DNA from: Marinomonas sp. CT5
Lineage (GTDB): Bacteria; Pseudomonadota; Gammaproteobacteria; Pseudomonadales; Marinomonadaceae
Direction: 5' to 3'
Length of the DNA: 64,000 nt
NCBI RefSeq assembly: GCF_018336975.1
Contig: NZ_CP025572.1
Location: forward strand, 3,882,865-3,946,864
This document shows, piece after piece, positions 9,290 to 18,737 of the stretch. Position 1 is the first letter of the stretch. Each line of letters opens with the position of its first letter. The notes under the pieces were generated by a model that worked only from the letters and a program-made list of their open reading frames with translations, searched no databases and was not told the origin of the DNA. Both the position numbers and the translations under genes were made by a program.

Positions 9290-10228
9290 ATGAAAGCTGG
9301 ATTACGCTTACAAGACACAGCATTACGTTACTTTTTAGAGGTCGCAAGATATGGATCGATTAGCGAAGCATCCGTGCACCTAAATGTGGCAGCAAGCGCT
9401 ATAAGTAGGCAGATAAATAACCTCGAAGATATTCTTGGAACAACCCTGTTTGAGCGCCGACCACGCGGGATGGAATTAAGTGCGGCAGGCGAAATGTTAG
9501 CCGTATACGCGCGGAAGAACGCACTAGAATCGGACAGAGTTGTATCAGAAATTGCCGCTTTAGAGGGGCTAAATAGAGGCCATGTAAACATCTCATGTTC
9601 GGAGGGTTTTGCGATGGAATTTTTACCTCGCAACATCGCAAATTTTCGAAAAAAACACGAAGGCATTCATTTTCATATCAATGTCAGTTCGCCAGCAGAA
9701 GTATCACGACGCGTAAGTCATGGCGATGCCGATATCGGAATCACCTTAAACTTATCTCCCGCGAAGGACATACAAGTCGCCTACCGCCAACCCTCTCCAG
9801 TGGTTGCCGTGGTACATCCATCTCACCCATTAGCCAACAAAAAAACCGTTACGCTTGCGCAATTACAACCCTATCCCATTGCCTTGCCTGAAGAAAATAC
9901 CACTGTAAGGCAGCTGTTTGATATTTGCTGCAGCCGTCTAAATCTATTATTTGATCCGGTTTTGGTATCGAACAACATGGCGACACTCAATCGCTTTACG
10001 ACCTACGAAGGCGGTGTTCACCTCGCAGGGGAAATATCCATGCGTCATCAAATCGCCGCCAAAGAACTGATCGCGATTCCCATTCGAGACCGTGGCATGG
10101 ACATCCGTAATATTGAAGTGCAAACCCTCACCGGCCGCACTTTACCCGCCGCCGTGAGAGTGTTTTTAGATTACATGATAGAGAAACTGCAATCAGAAAA
10201 AAATATGCATCATAAGTCCGAAGCTTGA
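9290..10228 (+). CDS. LysR family transcriptional regulator of the peptide operon
   Basis: A 312-residue LysR-type regulator. The winged helix-turn-helix occupies about residues 8-65 (ALRYFLEVARYGSISEASVHLNV, then AASAISRQINNLEDILG). The co-inducer-binding domain follows from about residue 95. It is transcribed away from the peptide transporter operon with a 199-base shared promoter region, the usual layout for a regulator of the neighbouring operon. The inducer is unknown. Confidence 0.88.
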   Translation: MKAGLRLQDTALRYFLEVARYGSISEASVHLNVAASAISRQINNLEDILGTTLFERRPRGMELSAAGEMLAVYARKNALESDRVVSEIAALEGLNRGHVNISCSEGFAMEFLPRNIANFRKKHEGIHFHINVSSPAEVSRRVSHGDADIGITLNLSPAKDIQVAYRQPSPVVAVVHPSHPLANKKTVTLAQLQPYPIALPEENTTVRQLFDICCSRLNLLFDPVLVSNNMATLNRFTTYEGGVHLAGEISMRHQIAAKELIAIPIRDRGMDIRNIEVQTLTGRTLPAAVRVFLDYMIEKLQSEKNMHHKSEA

Positions 10229-10249
10229 GTTTTATTAACGCTGAAAAAC

Positions 10250-10282
10250 GGCGCTAAATCATCAAACCGATAATTCAGCGCC
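10250..10282 (-). terminator. Terminator of the abgTAB operon
   Basis: GGCGCT and AGCGCC form the closing stem of a hairpin whose arms extend further with AT pairs. On the minus strand it is followed by GTTTTTC. It lies 34 bases after the abgB stop and also just after the convergent LysR gene. Confidence 0.6.
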
Positions 10283-10315
10283 AAACAAAATAGTTATTTA
10301 TCCAATAACAGAGTG

Positions 10316-11755
10316 CTAAGATTGTGGCGTTATATGTACCGGAATCGGACACAAGTAAGGCATCAGATCATTCGATTCTTGCAGTTCTACTTTTGCTTCG
10401 GCCAAGAGTTCTGGGTTCAAAAAGAGCTCAAGACCGGTTCCTGCCATGATTTTAGCTGCTAACAACAAGCCTTTATGTGCAACTGAGGTTTTTCCCTGCG
10501 ATACAGCCTGCCAAGAATGTAAAGAAGTACCTACGGCATAACAAGGCGCAAAACATTGCACTGTCGGTACAACCCAGCTGACATCGCCAACATCCGTTGA
10601 TCCATAAAGTGTTTTATTATTCGCTTGATAAACCAAAGGTGCTTTTACAGTAGGAGATTCTTTCAAATACTGAAAGGTAAAGGCAGGCTCATGGCTTGCA
10701 TGCTCGGAAATCCGCTTAATATCCGCTTCAATATCTGCTTGAGTGAAAGACTGGCGAATTTCCTTCATAAACACCATTTCATCTTCTGTGTATTCAGGCA
10801 TACCTAGCGCCTGAATATATTTATCCATTACACGCTCTAAGCATCTGTTTGGCAAATAGTTAGAACACGCCTTAATAAACTGCACTGACATTTTTGTTTC
10901 TGTCATTAAAGCCGCGCCAGCAGCGATGTCTGTTACTCGCTGATAAATATCCTGTAAATCAATCAAATTGGGAGACCTAACCAGATAAAGTACGGAGGCC
11001 TCAGCTTGAACAACATTAGGTGCCAATCCACCACTATTAGTGATGGCATAATGAAGTCGTGATTCTTGAGGAACATGCTCACGCAGATAGTTAGCACCCA
11101 CATTCATTAATTCAACTGCATCAAGAGCACTACGCCCCATATGAGGTGAAGCAGCTGCATGGGAAGCTTTGCCTTTAAAACTAAACTCTGCTTGGATATT
11201 CGCCAAGGTCGGTGTGTCGAACATGCCACTAAAGGTGTTTGGATGCCAAGTTATCGCTGCATCAACACCGTCAAAAACGCCATCTCGAACCATAAAGGTC
11301 TTGCCTGAGCCTCCCTCTTCTGCAGGACAACCAAAGAAAACAACGGTGCCTGGTAAGTTATGTCTCTGCAAATAGTCCTTAACAGAAAGGGCCGCCGCTA
11401 AGGCTGCAACCCCCAGCATATTATGACCACAACCATGTCCATTCCCATTTACTTCAACAGGGTTATGAACTGCACAGCCAGCGTGTTGACTCAGACCGGA
11501 AAGCGCATCGTATTCCCCTAAAAAAGAGATGACAGAACCACCATTATTATATTTGGCTACAAAAGCGGTATCCATTCCTGCAACTTTTTTCTCGACCTCA
11601 AAGCCTTGTTGGGTAAGATAAGTAATGATCAGCTCAGCAGATTGATGCTCCTCAAAGCGTGTTTCCGCCAGTGCCCAAATACGATCACTTAAATCGATAT
11701 ACTCATCTTGATAACGCTCGATATATTGATAAAGTTGATTAACTTGATCCTCCAT
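10316..11755 (-). CDS. abgB: p-Aminobenzoyl-glutamate hydrolase subunit B
   Basis: A 479-residue M20 amidohydrolase, the same length as E. coli AbgB (481). Long stretches agree with what I recall of AbgB: ETRFEEHQSAE, FLGEYDALSGLSQHAGC, NGHGCGHNMLG, PAEEGGSGKTFMVRDGVF, HYAITNSGG and STDVGDVSW. With AbgA it forms the heterodimeric enzyme that splits the folate breakdown product p-aminobenzoyl-glutamate into p-aminobenzoate and glutamate. It starts 3 bases after the abgA stop, so the two are translationally linked. Confidence 0.93.
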   Translation of the reverse strand: MEDQVNQLYQYIERYQDEYIDLSDRIWALAETRFEEHQSAELIITYLTQQGFEVEKKVAGMDTAFVAKYNNGGSVISFLGEYDALSGLSQHAGCAVHNPVEVNGNGHGCGHNMLGVAALAAALSVKDYLQRHNLPGTVVFFGCPAEEGGSGKTFMVRDGVFDGVDAAITWHPNTFSGMFDTPTLANIQAEFSFKGKASHAAASPHMGRSALDAVELMNVGANYLREHVPQESRLHYAITNSGGLAPNVVQAEASVLYLVRSPNLIDLQDIYQRVTDIAAGAALMTETKMSVQFIKACSNYLPNRCLERVMDKYIQALGMPEYTEDEMVFMKEIRQSFTQADIEADIKRISEHASHEPAFTFQYLKESPTVKAPLVYQANNKTLYGSTDVGDVSWVVPTVQCFAPCYAVGTSLHSWQAVSQGKTSVAHKGLLLAAKIMAGTGLELFLNPELLAEAKVELQESNDLMPYLCPIPVHITPQS

Positions 11756-11758
11756 TTT

Positions 11759-13090
11759 CTAGTCCTTTTGATGCTCTTTTGTATAATCTTTAACACTTGC
11801 TGTTACCACGCTAAGAAGCAGTGCCGCATTGGTCATTACATCTTCTTGGAAATCAAACTTATCATTATGGTGTCCTGCTGATAGTTCCGTCCCAAAAATA
11901 ATGTAAGTAGCTTCGCCGCCTTTTTCTTTTACTCTCTCCATCATGTAAGTAGCATCTTCAGAACCCGCGGCCCCATCCATTTGACGGTCTACAACCTTTT
12001 CGAAACAACCAAGCTGCTTTGCTTTATCCGCTATAAATTGAACCCACGAAGGAGACGGAATGCTTCGATAAGCGGCACCAACAATGTCTATGTAGTAACT
12101 CACATCATACATAGCCGCCGCCCCCGCAATAATGTCTTTACTGCGATCAAACATATATTGGTTTATTTGATTGGTTTCACCTCGGGATTCCACTTTTAAA
12201 TGCGCGTGTTGAGCAATCACATTTCGTCCCGTTCCTGCATCAATAACCCCCACATTGATTCGAGAAGCCCCTTCGCTATGACGACTAATTGAATGCAAAC
12301 CTAATGTGGCTTGAGCTGCGGCAAGAAGCGCATTTTTGCCTAACTCAGGATTACCTCCGGCATGGGCAGGATAGCCATGGAAATCCACATTAAACTTCGT
12401 GGTCGCCAAAAAGGTGTCGTTTCCACACACCACTTCGCCATTCGGAACGCCAACGCCAAGGTGAATCGCCATGAAGTAATCAACATCATCAACGACCCCC
12501 GCATCAGCCATAGACTTGGCCCCCCGCGTGCCTTCTTCCGCAGGCTGAAAAATCAATTTAATTCGTCCGCTTAGTTGTGTTTTGTTCGCCATTAAAAGGT
12601 GAGCGACCCCCAAGCCAATTGATGTATGTCCATCATGACCACACGCATGGGTCATATTATGATTAACCGATTGAAAGCCCTGTTCTGCCGGGCGATGTGA
12701 GCATTCATGAGATTCTTGTAAATCCAATGCATCCATATCAACTCGAATACCCACAGTTGGGCCGGGACGCCCCGTCTCTAAGGTCGCCACTAATCCTGTG
12801 AATCCACCGGAAAAGTACGGCATCCATTTTTCAATCGCTCCTTGCTCTAAAGCGCGTTGTTCATTCTTGAGTAAAACCTCTTCACTTGGCACCCCCATTC
12901 TGGACTCAGCGTTAATCACATCACGACCCAAAGCTAAGCGATAACCCAAACGATCCAACTCCTCGGCCACCAATGTAGAGGTTCGAAATTCAACCCAACC
13001 AGACTCAGCAAATTTATGAAAATCTCGACGCCAATGAATCATCTTATCTGCGACGGGGTTAAGAGTTTGTTTTAGTAAGGTAGTAGTCAT
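11759..13090 (-). CDS. abgA: p-Aminobenzoyl-glutamate hydrolase subunit A
   Basis: An M20 amidohydrolase, 443 residues from the ATG at 13090 (GGAGA upstream). An in-frame start at 13189 would overlap abgT and is rejected. Motifs match AbgA: WRRDFHKFAESGWVEFRTSTLVAEELDRLGY, VDMDALDLQE, HACGHDGHT, FQPAEEGTRGAKSMADAGVVDDVDYF and the C-terminal GAAGSEDATYMMERV. It is the partner subunit of AbgB. The gene sits between abgT (11 bases upstream) and abgB, a T-A-B order; E. coli has A-B-T. Confidence 0.93.
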   Translation of the reverse strand: MTTTLLKQTLNPVADKMIHWRRDFHKFAESGWVEFRTSTLVAEELDRLGYRLALGRDVINAESRMGVPSEEVLLKNEQRALEQGAIEKWMPYFSGGFTGLVATLETGRPGPTVGIRVDMDALDLQESHECSHRPAEQGFQSVNHNMTHACGHDGHTSIGLGVAHLLMANKTQLSGRIKLIFQPAEEGTRGAKSMADAGVVDDVDYFMAIHLGVGVPNGEVVCGNDTFLATTKFNVDFHGYPAHAGGNPELGKNALLAAAQATLGLHSISRHSEGASRINVGVIDAGTGRNVIAQHAHLKVESRGETNQINQYMFDRSKDIIAGAAAMYDVSYYIDIVGAAYRSIPSPSWVQFIADKAKQLGCFEKVVDRQMDGAAGSEDATYMMERVKEKGGEATYIIFGTELSAGHHNDKFDFQEDVMTNAALLLSVVTASVKDYTKEHQKD

Positions 13091-13101
13091 GTAAATCTCC
13101 A

Positions 13102-14649
13102 TTATCCGGCTGTAGTCGTTAACATTGGGTAAATGCCAGGCCCAATCGGCAAGCCTGTCACATAGAAAAAGCTCAACAATAAAATCCAAGCAGTAAGAAA
13201 GCAGATAGAGTAAGGAAGCAAGAGCACAATAGCCGTACCCACACCTGCCTTCTTGTCGTACTCCCTAAGCAAGGACAGAATGACAACAAAGTAGGGACTT
13301 AATGGCGTAATGATATTGGTCGATGAATCCGCAACACGATAAGCCGCTTGAATAAAAGCAGGGTGATAGCCAAGTTGCATAAACATTGGAATAAAAACGG
13401 GGGCTTCTAATGCCCATTTAGCAGAGCCACTAGGAATAACAAAGTTAAGTAAAGCCGTCACAATGATGTAGCCAATCATTACAGCCATTCCATCAAAGTG
13501 GATCCCTTTCAGGAAATCCGCTCCATTTACAGCCACCCAAGTGCCTAAGTGAGTCCAATTAAAATAAGCAATAAATTGCGCAGCGAAGAAAATTAATACT
13601 ATGTAGGGCGCCATGTCTGCGACAGCATCAGACATATATTTGGTGGCGTCTTTTGTTTTTTTAATCTTGCCAGTACTCACACCATAAGTGATACCAACGG
13701 TGATAAAAAAGAACAAAATAATGGGAATAATGCCTTTAAGAAAAGGAGAAGGAACCAACCCGCCATCAGCATTCTGCAAAGGCGATGAAGGCCAAAAAGC
13801 TAACGTCATAATAGCGCCAATATAAAGCACAGCGGCCACTAGAGTATGGCGTAGCGCTTTCTTCTCTACTTCTGGCGCATGGGTTTCAAGCACTCTAGAT
13901 TTACCTGTGTACTCACCTAAACGAGGCTCGATGACCTTTTCCGTCACCAACACGCCAATCAGAGTCAGCATGAACACAGACACGATATTAAAATACCAAT
14001 TATCAACAGGGGTCACTTCTATCGAGCTGGACACCGCCTTTGCGGCTTCGGTCGAAATACCAGACAGTAAGGCATCTGTTCCGGCGATAATTAAGTTGGC
14101 CGTAAAACCAGCCGCGGCACTTGCAAAACCAGCAATTAAACCGACAACAGGGTGACGACCCACAGACATAAACACCAAGGCAGCCAAGGGCGGTAATACG
14201 ACCATAGCGGCATCTGATGCAATATTCATCATAATGCCAGCAAAAACCACCGACGTCGTAACCAGTGATCTGGGCGCATTTAATATAGTTCGCTTAACTA
14301 CACTTTCTAATAAGCCCACTCGCTCAGCAAGCCCTACCCCTATAATCATAGACAGAACAAGACCCAGTGGCGCAAATCCAGTAAAGTTTTTAATCATATT
14401 GGTAAAAATAAAAACAATTCCCTCATCCGACAATAAACTTCGAATGAGTAATTCTTTTTGTGATGCTGGGTGAATAACCGAGAGATTAAATTTTTCAGCG
14501 ATAAAAGAAGCCGCGACAACAATTATCGCGAGAGAAAAAAATAGAATAATAGGATCTGGTAACTTATTACCTACTATTTCTATTTTTTTCATAAGTTTTT
14601 CGAGCAAGCTGTTTTTTTGCTCTACATTAAGTTGGCCTTGACTTTGCAT
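13102..14649 (-). CDS. abgT: p-Aminobenzoyl-glutamate transporter
   Basis: A 515-residue AbgT-family inner-membrane transporter with about ten membrane segments. Typical features are KLPDPIILFFSLAI near the N terminus, GFAPLGLVLSMIIGVGLAERVGL, and the C-terminal half with NFVIPSGSAKWALEAPVFIPMF and RVADSSTNIITPLSPYF. I prefer the ATG at 14649, which has AAGGAAC seven bases upstream; the in-frame start at 14682 has none. It is the first gene of the abgTAB operon, divergent from abgR. Confidence 0.93.
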   Translation of the reverse strand: MQSQGQLNVEQKNSLLEKLMKKIEIVGNKLPDPIILFFSLAIIVVAASFIAEKFNLSVIHPASQKELLIRSLLSDEGIVFIFTNMIKNFTGFAPLGLVLSMIIGVGLAERVGLLESVVKRTILNAPRSLVTTSVVFAGIMMNIASDAAMVVLPPLAALVFMSVGRHPVVGLIAGFASAAAGFTANLIIAGTDALLSGISTEAAKAVSSSIEVTPVDNWYFNIVSVFMLTLIGVLVTEKVIEPRLGEYTGKSRVLETHAPEVEKKALRHTLVAAVLYIGAIMTLAFWPSSPLQNADGGLVPSPFLKGIIPIILFFFITVGITYGVSTGKIKKTKDATKYMSDAVADMAPYIVLIFFAAQFIAYFNWTHLGTWVAVNGADFLKGIHFDGMAVMIGYIIVTALLNFVIPSGSAKWALEAPVFIPMFMQLGYHPAFIQAAYRVADSSTNIITPLSPYFVVILSLLREYDKKAGVGTAIVLLLPYSICFLTAWILLLSFFYVTGLPIGPGIYPMLTTTAG

Positions 14650-14688
14650 CTTTAGTTCCTTTTTATGATATTTAAATACCATTTGATT

Positions 14689-14718
14689 TTTTCAAGCTGG
14701 TGTTCCCCAGCTTGAAAA
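14689..14718. promoter_or_regulatory. Perfect palindrome between abgT and abgR
   Basis: TTTTCAAGCTGG and CCAGCTTGAAAA form a 12-bp perfect inverted repeat around six bases, in the 147-base region between the divergent abgT and abgR starts. It could be the AbgR operator or a hairpin in one of the two leaders. Symmetry and position are seen; function is inferred. Confidence 0.5.
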
Positions 14719-14796
14719 TTAATTTAAAGAGCATTGGTGAAACGAACAAGATATCCAATTCTTTTTGACGATAATCAGAAGTTATCAGGAGCAGAC

Positions 14797-15753
14797 ATGG
14801 CACTAAAATTAAACCAACTCAAAGCCTTTTCAGAGGTAGCTCGCCAAGGCAGTATAAGAGCCGCTAGTAGAGAGCTAGGTCTATCTCAACCCGCTGTAAC
14901 AAAAGCCATTAGGGAGTTAGAAGAAAGCCTAGGAGCAAACGTCATTTCAAGGGGGTCACAAGGAATCACCTTGACTAAATGTGGCGATAGCTTGCTACAA
15001 CATGCCCGCCTGATTCTAGCTGAATTAAATTTGGCGGAAGATTCAATTCAACAAATTTTAGGCAACCAACATGGCAATGTAAGTATCGGCGTGGGGGCAA
15101 GTATTGCCTGCGAGTTACTCCCTGACGTCATATTGAAATTTAGACAAGAACATCCGAAGACGAAAATTAAAATAAAAGAAGGTCAGCTAGAAGCACACCT
15201 AGAGCAACTGCGTAACGGTGAAATAGATTTTTCGATAAACACCTATCATAGTGGGATAAAAACCAGCGACCTTGTCAAAAGAAAAATTCTCGACATGCCG
15301 TTCGTCTTAGTCACAAGAAAAGGCAGCCCCTATGAAAACGCAAGAACCCTAGCTCAACTAGAGAATTGCGATTGGCTTTTACCAACCACTCATAGCAGTT
15401 ATTTACTCAACCTTTTTGAAAAAATGGCAGAACAGGGTCTCAATATTAATCAATCCATCACTTGTGAATCATATCTTTCAGGTTTAAACATAATAGCAAA
15501 AACAGATTGCGTTGCTTTAATGTCAGCCGCTGCAATAAAACAATCCATTCTTTTAAATAATATAACCTGTATAGATTTAAAAGAACCTTTGCCTATTTCC
15601 TCGTATTATCTTATGCATAGAAAATCTGTTTCATTAACACCTGTTGCAGAAAAATTAGCCGATTTATTTATAAAACAAGCTCAACCTATATTTAAAAATA
15701 CATCTCTATTAGAATCATCAACAAATCAAAATGCAGATTACCTTATTATATAA
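14797..15753 (+). CDS. abgR: LysR family regulator of the abg operon
   Basis: A LysR-type regulator, 318 residues from the ATG at 14797, which has AGGAG six bases upstream. The longer TTG reading from 14734 lacks a ribosome site. The N terminus ([42 protein letters not shown]) and [20 protein letters not shown] resemble E. coli AbgR closely. It is divergent from abgTAB. Its last eight bases overlap the end of the convergent dsdA gene. Confidence 0.85.
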   Translation: MALKLNQLKAFSEVARQGSIRAASRELGLSQPAVTKAIRELEESLGANVISRGSQGITLTKCGDSLLQHARLILAELNLAEDSIQQILGNQHGNVSIGVGASIACELLPDVILKFRQEHPKTKIKIKEGQLEAHLEQLRNGEIDFSINTYHSGIKTSDLVKRKILDMPFVLVTRKGSPYENARTLAQLENCDWLLPTTHSSYLLNLFEKMAEQGLNINQSITCESYLSGLNIIAKTDCVALMSAAAIKQSILLNNITCIDLKEPLPISSYYLMHRKSVSLTPVAEKLADLFIKQAQPIFKNTSLLESSTNQNADYLII

Positions 15754-17065
15754 ATGCCTTACCTTGCTGATAATACATTGCTCTCTCTTCTTTCGGCACC
15801 ATATCACCGCCCGTTGCCCAGATGATGTGTGTCGCTTGAGACATTTTGTCCTCAAGTTGATGAGTCGTCTGGTAGTCGCGCCCTTCACTTAGAATACGTA
15901 ATACACCACTGAAACCCGCAGCAGCAGAGGGTTCTACGGGAATATTTTCACTGTCCACCAGCATGGCTAAGTGACGATACATGGTGCTATCCGAGACGGT
16001 ATAAACACCGCTAAGTAAAGAATCCATCATAGGCCCAACAAAAGCCGAAGGCCGCCCTACCGCTAAACCATCGGCACAGGTTAGATTATCGATGCCTAAT
16101 TCTTGTACTGAAATGGCATTATGCAAGCCGGTTTCCATGCCCAACAACATGCACGGAGAATGGGTCGGTTCGGCAAAGAAACAATGCACATGATCACCAA
16201 ACACCTGTTTTAATCCAAAGGTAATGCCCCCAGGAGCACCACCAACACCACAAGGCAAATAAACAAACAAAGGGTGCTCTGAATCGACAAGAATGCCCTG
16301 TTCAACTAGCTGCTTTTGCAAGCGTAAGGCTGCCACACTGTAGCCTAAGAACAAAGAAGTAGAATCTTCATCATCAATAAAATACGCCGTGTCTTTTTGT
16401 TGCGCTTCTTGTCTCCCTTGCTCCACGGCAACCCCATAGTCGGCACTGTGTTCAACGACATTCACGCCCTTGCTTTTCAATAAGGCTTTTTTCCATTCTC
16501 GGGCATCCGACGACATATGAACCGTCACATCAAACCCCAATTTAGCGCTCATAATACCTATGCTTAAGCCTAAGTTGCCGGTCGACCCCACCACAATTTG
16601 ATGCTTTGAATACAAATCTCTAAAAGAGGTCGAATCCAATATTCGATAATCATCGCTGGTTTGCAATAAGCCATTGGCCAACGCCAAACGCTCCGCATGT
16701 AACAGCACTTCGTAAATCCCGCCACGGGCTTTAATAGAGCCCGCTATTGGCAGTTGGTTATCGCATTTCAACAATAAACGACCTGATAAGCGGCCCTCTG
16801 CTTCTTCTAGCAAAGCTTGCTGCATCACAGGAATGGCTTTCAATTCAGATTCAATAATCCCATTAGTCGCTGCGGTTTCGGGAAAGACTTGAGCAAGATA
16901 AGGCGCGAAACGTGTGAGTCGATCCGAAGCCTCCAATATGTCTGACATCTGCAAGGACAAAGTTGTTTGCACATCATCAAAGCCAACTTTTTTGGGATTG
17001 AACCAAGTCAACTCCTGAAGGGCCACAAGCGACGGCACCACAGGACTAGAAATATAATTTGTCAC
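15746..17065 (-). CDS. dsdA: D-serine ammonia-lyase
   Basis: A 439-residue PLP enzyme of the DsdA family that converts D-serine to pyruvate and ammonia. The PLP lysine is Lys112 in [16 protein letters not shown], close to Lys118 of E. coli DsdA. The phosphate-binding loop is [11 protein letters not shown], and the C-terminal half holds [19 protein letters not shown], the [17 protein letters not shown] block and [11 protein letters not shown]. The gene lies 29 bases after an amidase gene on the same strand, suggesting that an amidase product feeds it. There is no dsdC or dsdX beside it. Its stop overlaps the convergent abgR stop region. Confidence 0.92.
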   Translation of the reverse strand: MTNYISSPVVPSLVALQELTWFNPKKVGFDDVQTTLSLQMSDILEASDRLTRFAPYLAQVFPETAATNGIIESELKAIPVMQQALLEEAEGRLSGRLLLKCDNQLPIAGSIKARGGIYEVLLHAERLALANGLLQTSDDYRILDSTSFRDLYSKHQIVVGSTGNLGLSIGIMSAKLGFDVTVHMSSDAREWKKALLKSKGVNVVEHSADYGVAVEQGRQEAQQKDTAYFIDDEDSTSLFLGYSVAALRLQKQLVEQGILVDSEHPLFVYLPCGVGGAPGGITFGLKQVFGDHVHCFFAEPTHSPCMLLGMETGLHNAISVQELGIDNLTCADGLAVGRPSAFVGPMMDSLLSGVYTVSDSTMYRHLAMLVDSENIPVEPSAAAGFSGVLRILSEGRDYQTTHQLEDKMSQATHIIWATGGDMVPKEERAMYYQQGKAFI

Positions 17066-17094
17066 TTACCTACTCCATAAAAAACGCGAATACA

Positions 17095-18582
17095 TTAGAA
17101 GCCCATAAAACCATCCGCATTCTTCAATGCAGGCAAACCAGACAACATAGCAATATCAACTCTTGGTCTTGCTAAATCTGGTGTTTTCTCTAACAAGGTC
17201 TCTAAGGACTTAGCAAACGCCAAGGTGGATAAATCATCCCCTCGTCGGCCAATAATCTGCAAACCAAACGGCATGTTATTTTTATCTCGCCCTACCGGCA
17301 GAGTAACAGACGGATGTCCCGTTAAGGTCGAAGCATAAGCCATAGAAAGCCAGTGATAGTAACTTTGCGTGGGCTGGCCATCAATCTGCTCGGGATAAAG
17401 CTCATGCCAATCTCGCGGACTAATGGTGGTGGTTGGGGCCAGAATAAAATCGTACTCCTCAAAAAACACCTGCCATGCACGATACATAACGGTTTGTTTG
17501 TTCAGCGCACTCACCACATCCAATGCACTGTATGACTCGCCTTCTTCAATATTCATTAAAATATTGGGGCCCATTTGATCAGGGTATTGATGAGACAAAT
17601 CACGATGATGTCCGGAGAAATTCAGCGCTCGTAGCACAGCGAAAATATGATCAGCATGATCACAGTTTGGGTGAGCTTTATCGCATTGAGCGAATACAGA
17701 AGCAAACTTATCGATTTTTTCTTGGAAGGATTCTTTAATGAGCTTTTCCGTCATAGCAAAGCCAAAGTCATGGGTCACGGCCACTTTCGCGCTACTCAGG
17801 TCGAAGTCCGGTAGGTGACGATACGCATCGGCATTGTGTTGTCCACAACCTTCCACCACCGACACCCAAGGATCACGACGATCAGGACGAATCATTTGTG
17901 ACAACATCAAGCCAATGTCCTCCACACTGCGTGCCATTGGTCCATTGGTTGGCAGAGGAATTAAGCCAATTGGACGGCTATGACCAGGCACAACACCCGG
18001 TGACGGACGAAAGCCCACCACGCCACAAAAAGCCGCAGGATTACGCAAACTGCCTCCCGTATCAGACCCAGTTGCGAGAGGCGTCATCCCACAAGCTAAC
18101 GCCACAGCCGAACCACCTGACGAGCCTGCGGCTGAGCGGGTCACATCAAAAGGATTGACGGTGGCACCATACACGGCATTACGTGTATTACCACCCGCAC
18201 TCCATTCAGGGTTATTGGCTTTGCCCAAGGGTAAAGCACCGGCTAGGCGCAATTGAGCCACCATTGGGTCATCTGATGTGGCCATATTGTCTTTGTAAAT
18301 GGTACTGCCAAAGGTGGTCGGAAACCCTTTTAGATCGACCATGTCTTTTACGCTCAACGGCAGTCCATGCAGAACCCCCAAAGGCTCACCTTTATCAATG
18401 ACTCTCTGAGCCAGTTTGGCTTGCGCCATTAAACTATCAGGGTCGCATGCAACAATGGCATTAACCGCATGATTCACAGCCTGCATGCGGGAAATGCAGC
18501 TCTGCGTTAACTCCATAACAGATAATGACTTTGTGCCCATCAAGCGACGCGCTTCTGCTGCATTTAAATCACACGCTTCCAT
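17095..18582 (-). CDS. Amidase signature family hydrolase
   Basis: A 495-residue amidase of the AS family. The Ser-cisSer-Lys triad is visible: Lys79 in LSVKDM, cis-Ser154 in SAAGSSGGSA and nucleophile Ser178 in TGSDTGGSLRNPA. No signal peptide is seen, so it is cytoplasmic. These enzymes hydrolyse small amides to the acid and ammonia; the substrate is unknown. It precedes dsdA with a 29-base gap, so the pair is probably one operon. An amide of D-serine or a related amino acid would be a natural substrate, but that is inference. Confidence 0.85.
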   Translation of the reverse strand: MEACDLNAAEARRLMGTKSLSVMELTQSCISRMQAVNHAVNAIVACDPDSLMAQAKLAQRVIDKGEPLGVLHGLPLSVKDMVDLKGFPTTFGSTIYKDNMATSDDPMVAQLRLAGALPLGKANNPEWSAGGNTRNAVYGATVNPFDVTRSAAGSSGGSAVALACGMTPLATGSDTGGSLRNPAAFCGVVGFRPSPGVVPGHSRPIGLIPLPTNGPMARSVEDIGLMLSQMIRPDRRDPWVSVVEGCGQHNADAYRHLPDFDLSSAKVAVTHDFGFAMTEKLIKESFQEKIDKFASVFAQCDKAHPNCDHADHIFAVLRALNFSGHHRDLSHQYPDQMGPNILMNIEEGESYSALDVVSALNKQTVMYRAWQVFFEEYDFILAPTTTISPRDWHELYPEQIDGQPTQSYYHWLSMAYASTLTGHPSVTLPVGRDKNNMPFGLQIIGRRGDDLSTLAFAKSLETLLEKTPDLARPRVDIAMLSGLPALKNADGFMGF

Positions 18583-18737
18583 CCCTACCTTCCTCGTAAA
18601 CGGTTTAAAGTGTTACCCATAAGGAAAGATGTTAAGCGGCTATAAAGCATCTAAAAAGCGACATAATTCGAAAGAACCCATGCTTTTTAGGCAAGGCATT
18701 AAAAACTTACACTAATACCAACTTGTCGACTTCAAGC

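Noticed and set aside
13091..13189. Upstream in-frame start for abgA
   Set aside because: It would overlap the end of abgT and encode a stretch absent from known AbgA; GGAGA supports the ATG at 13090.
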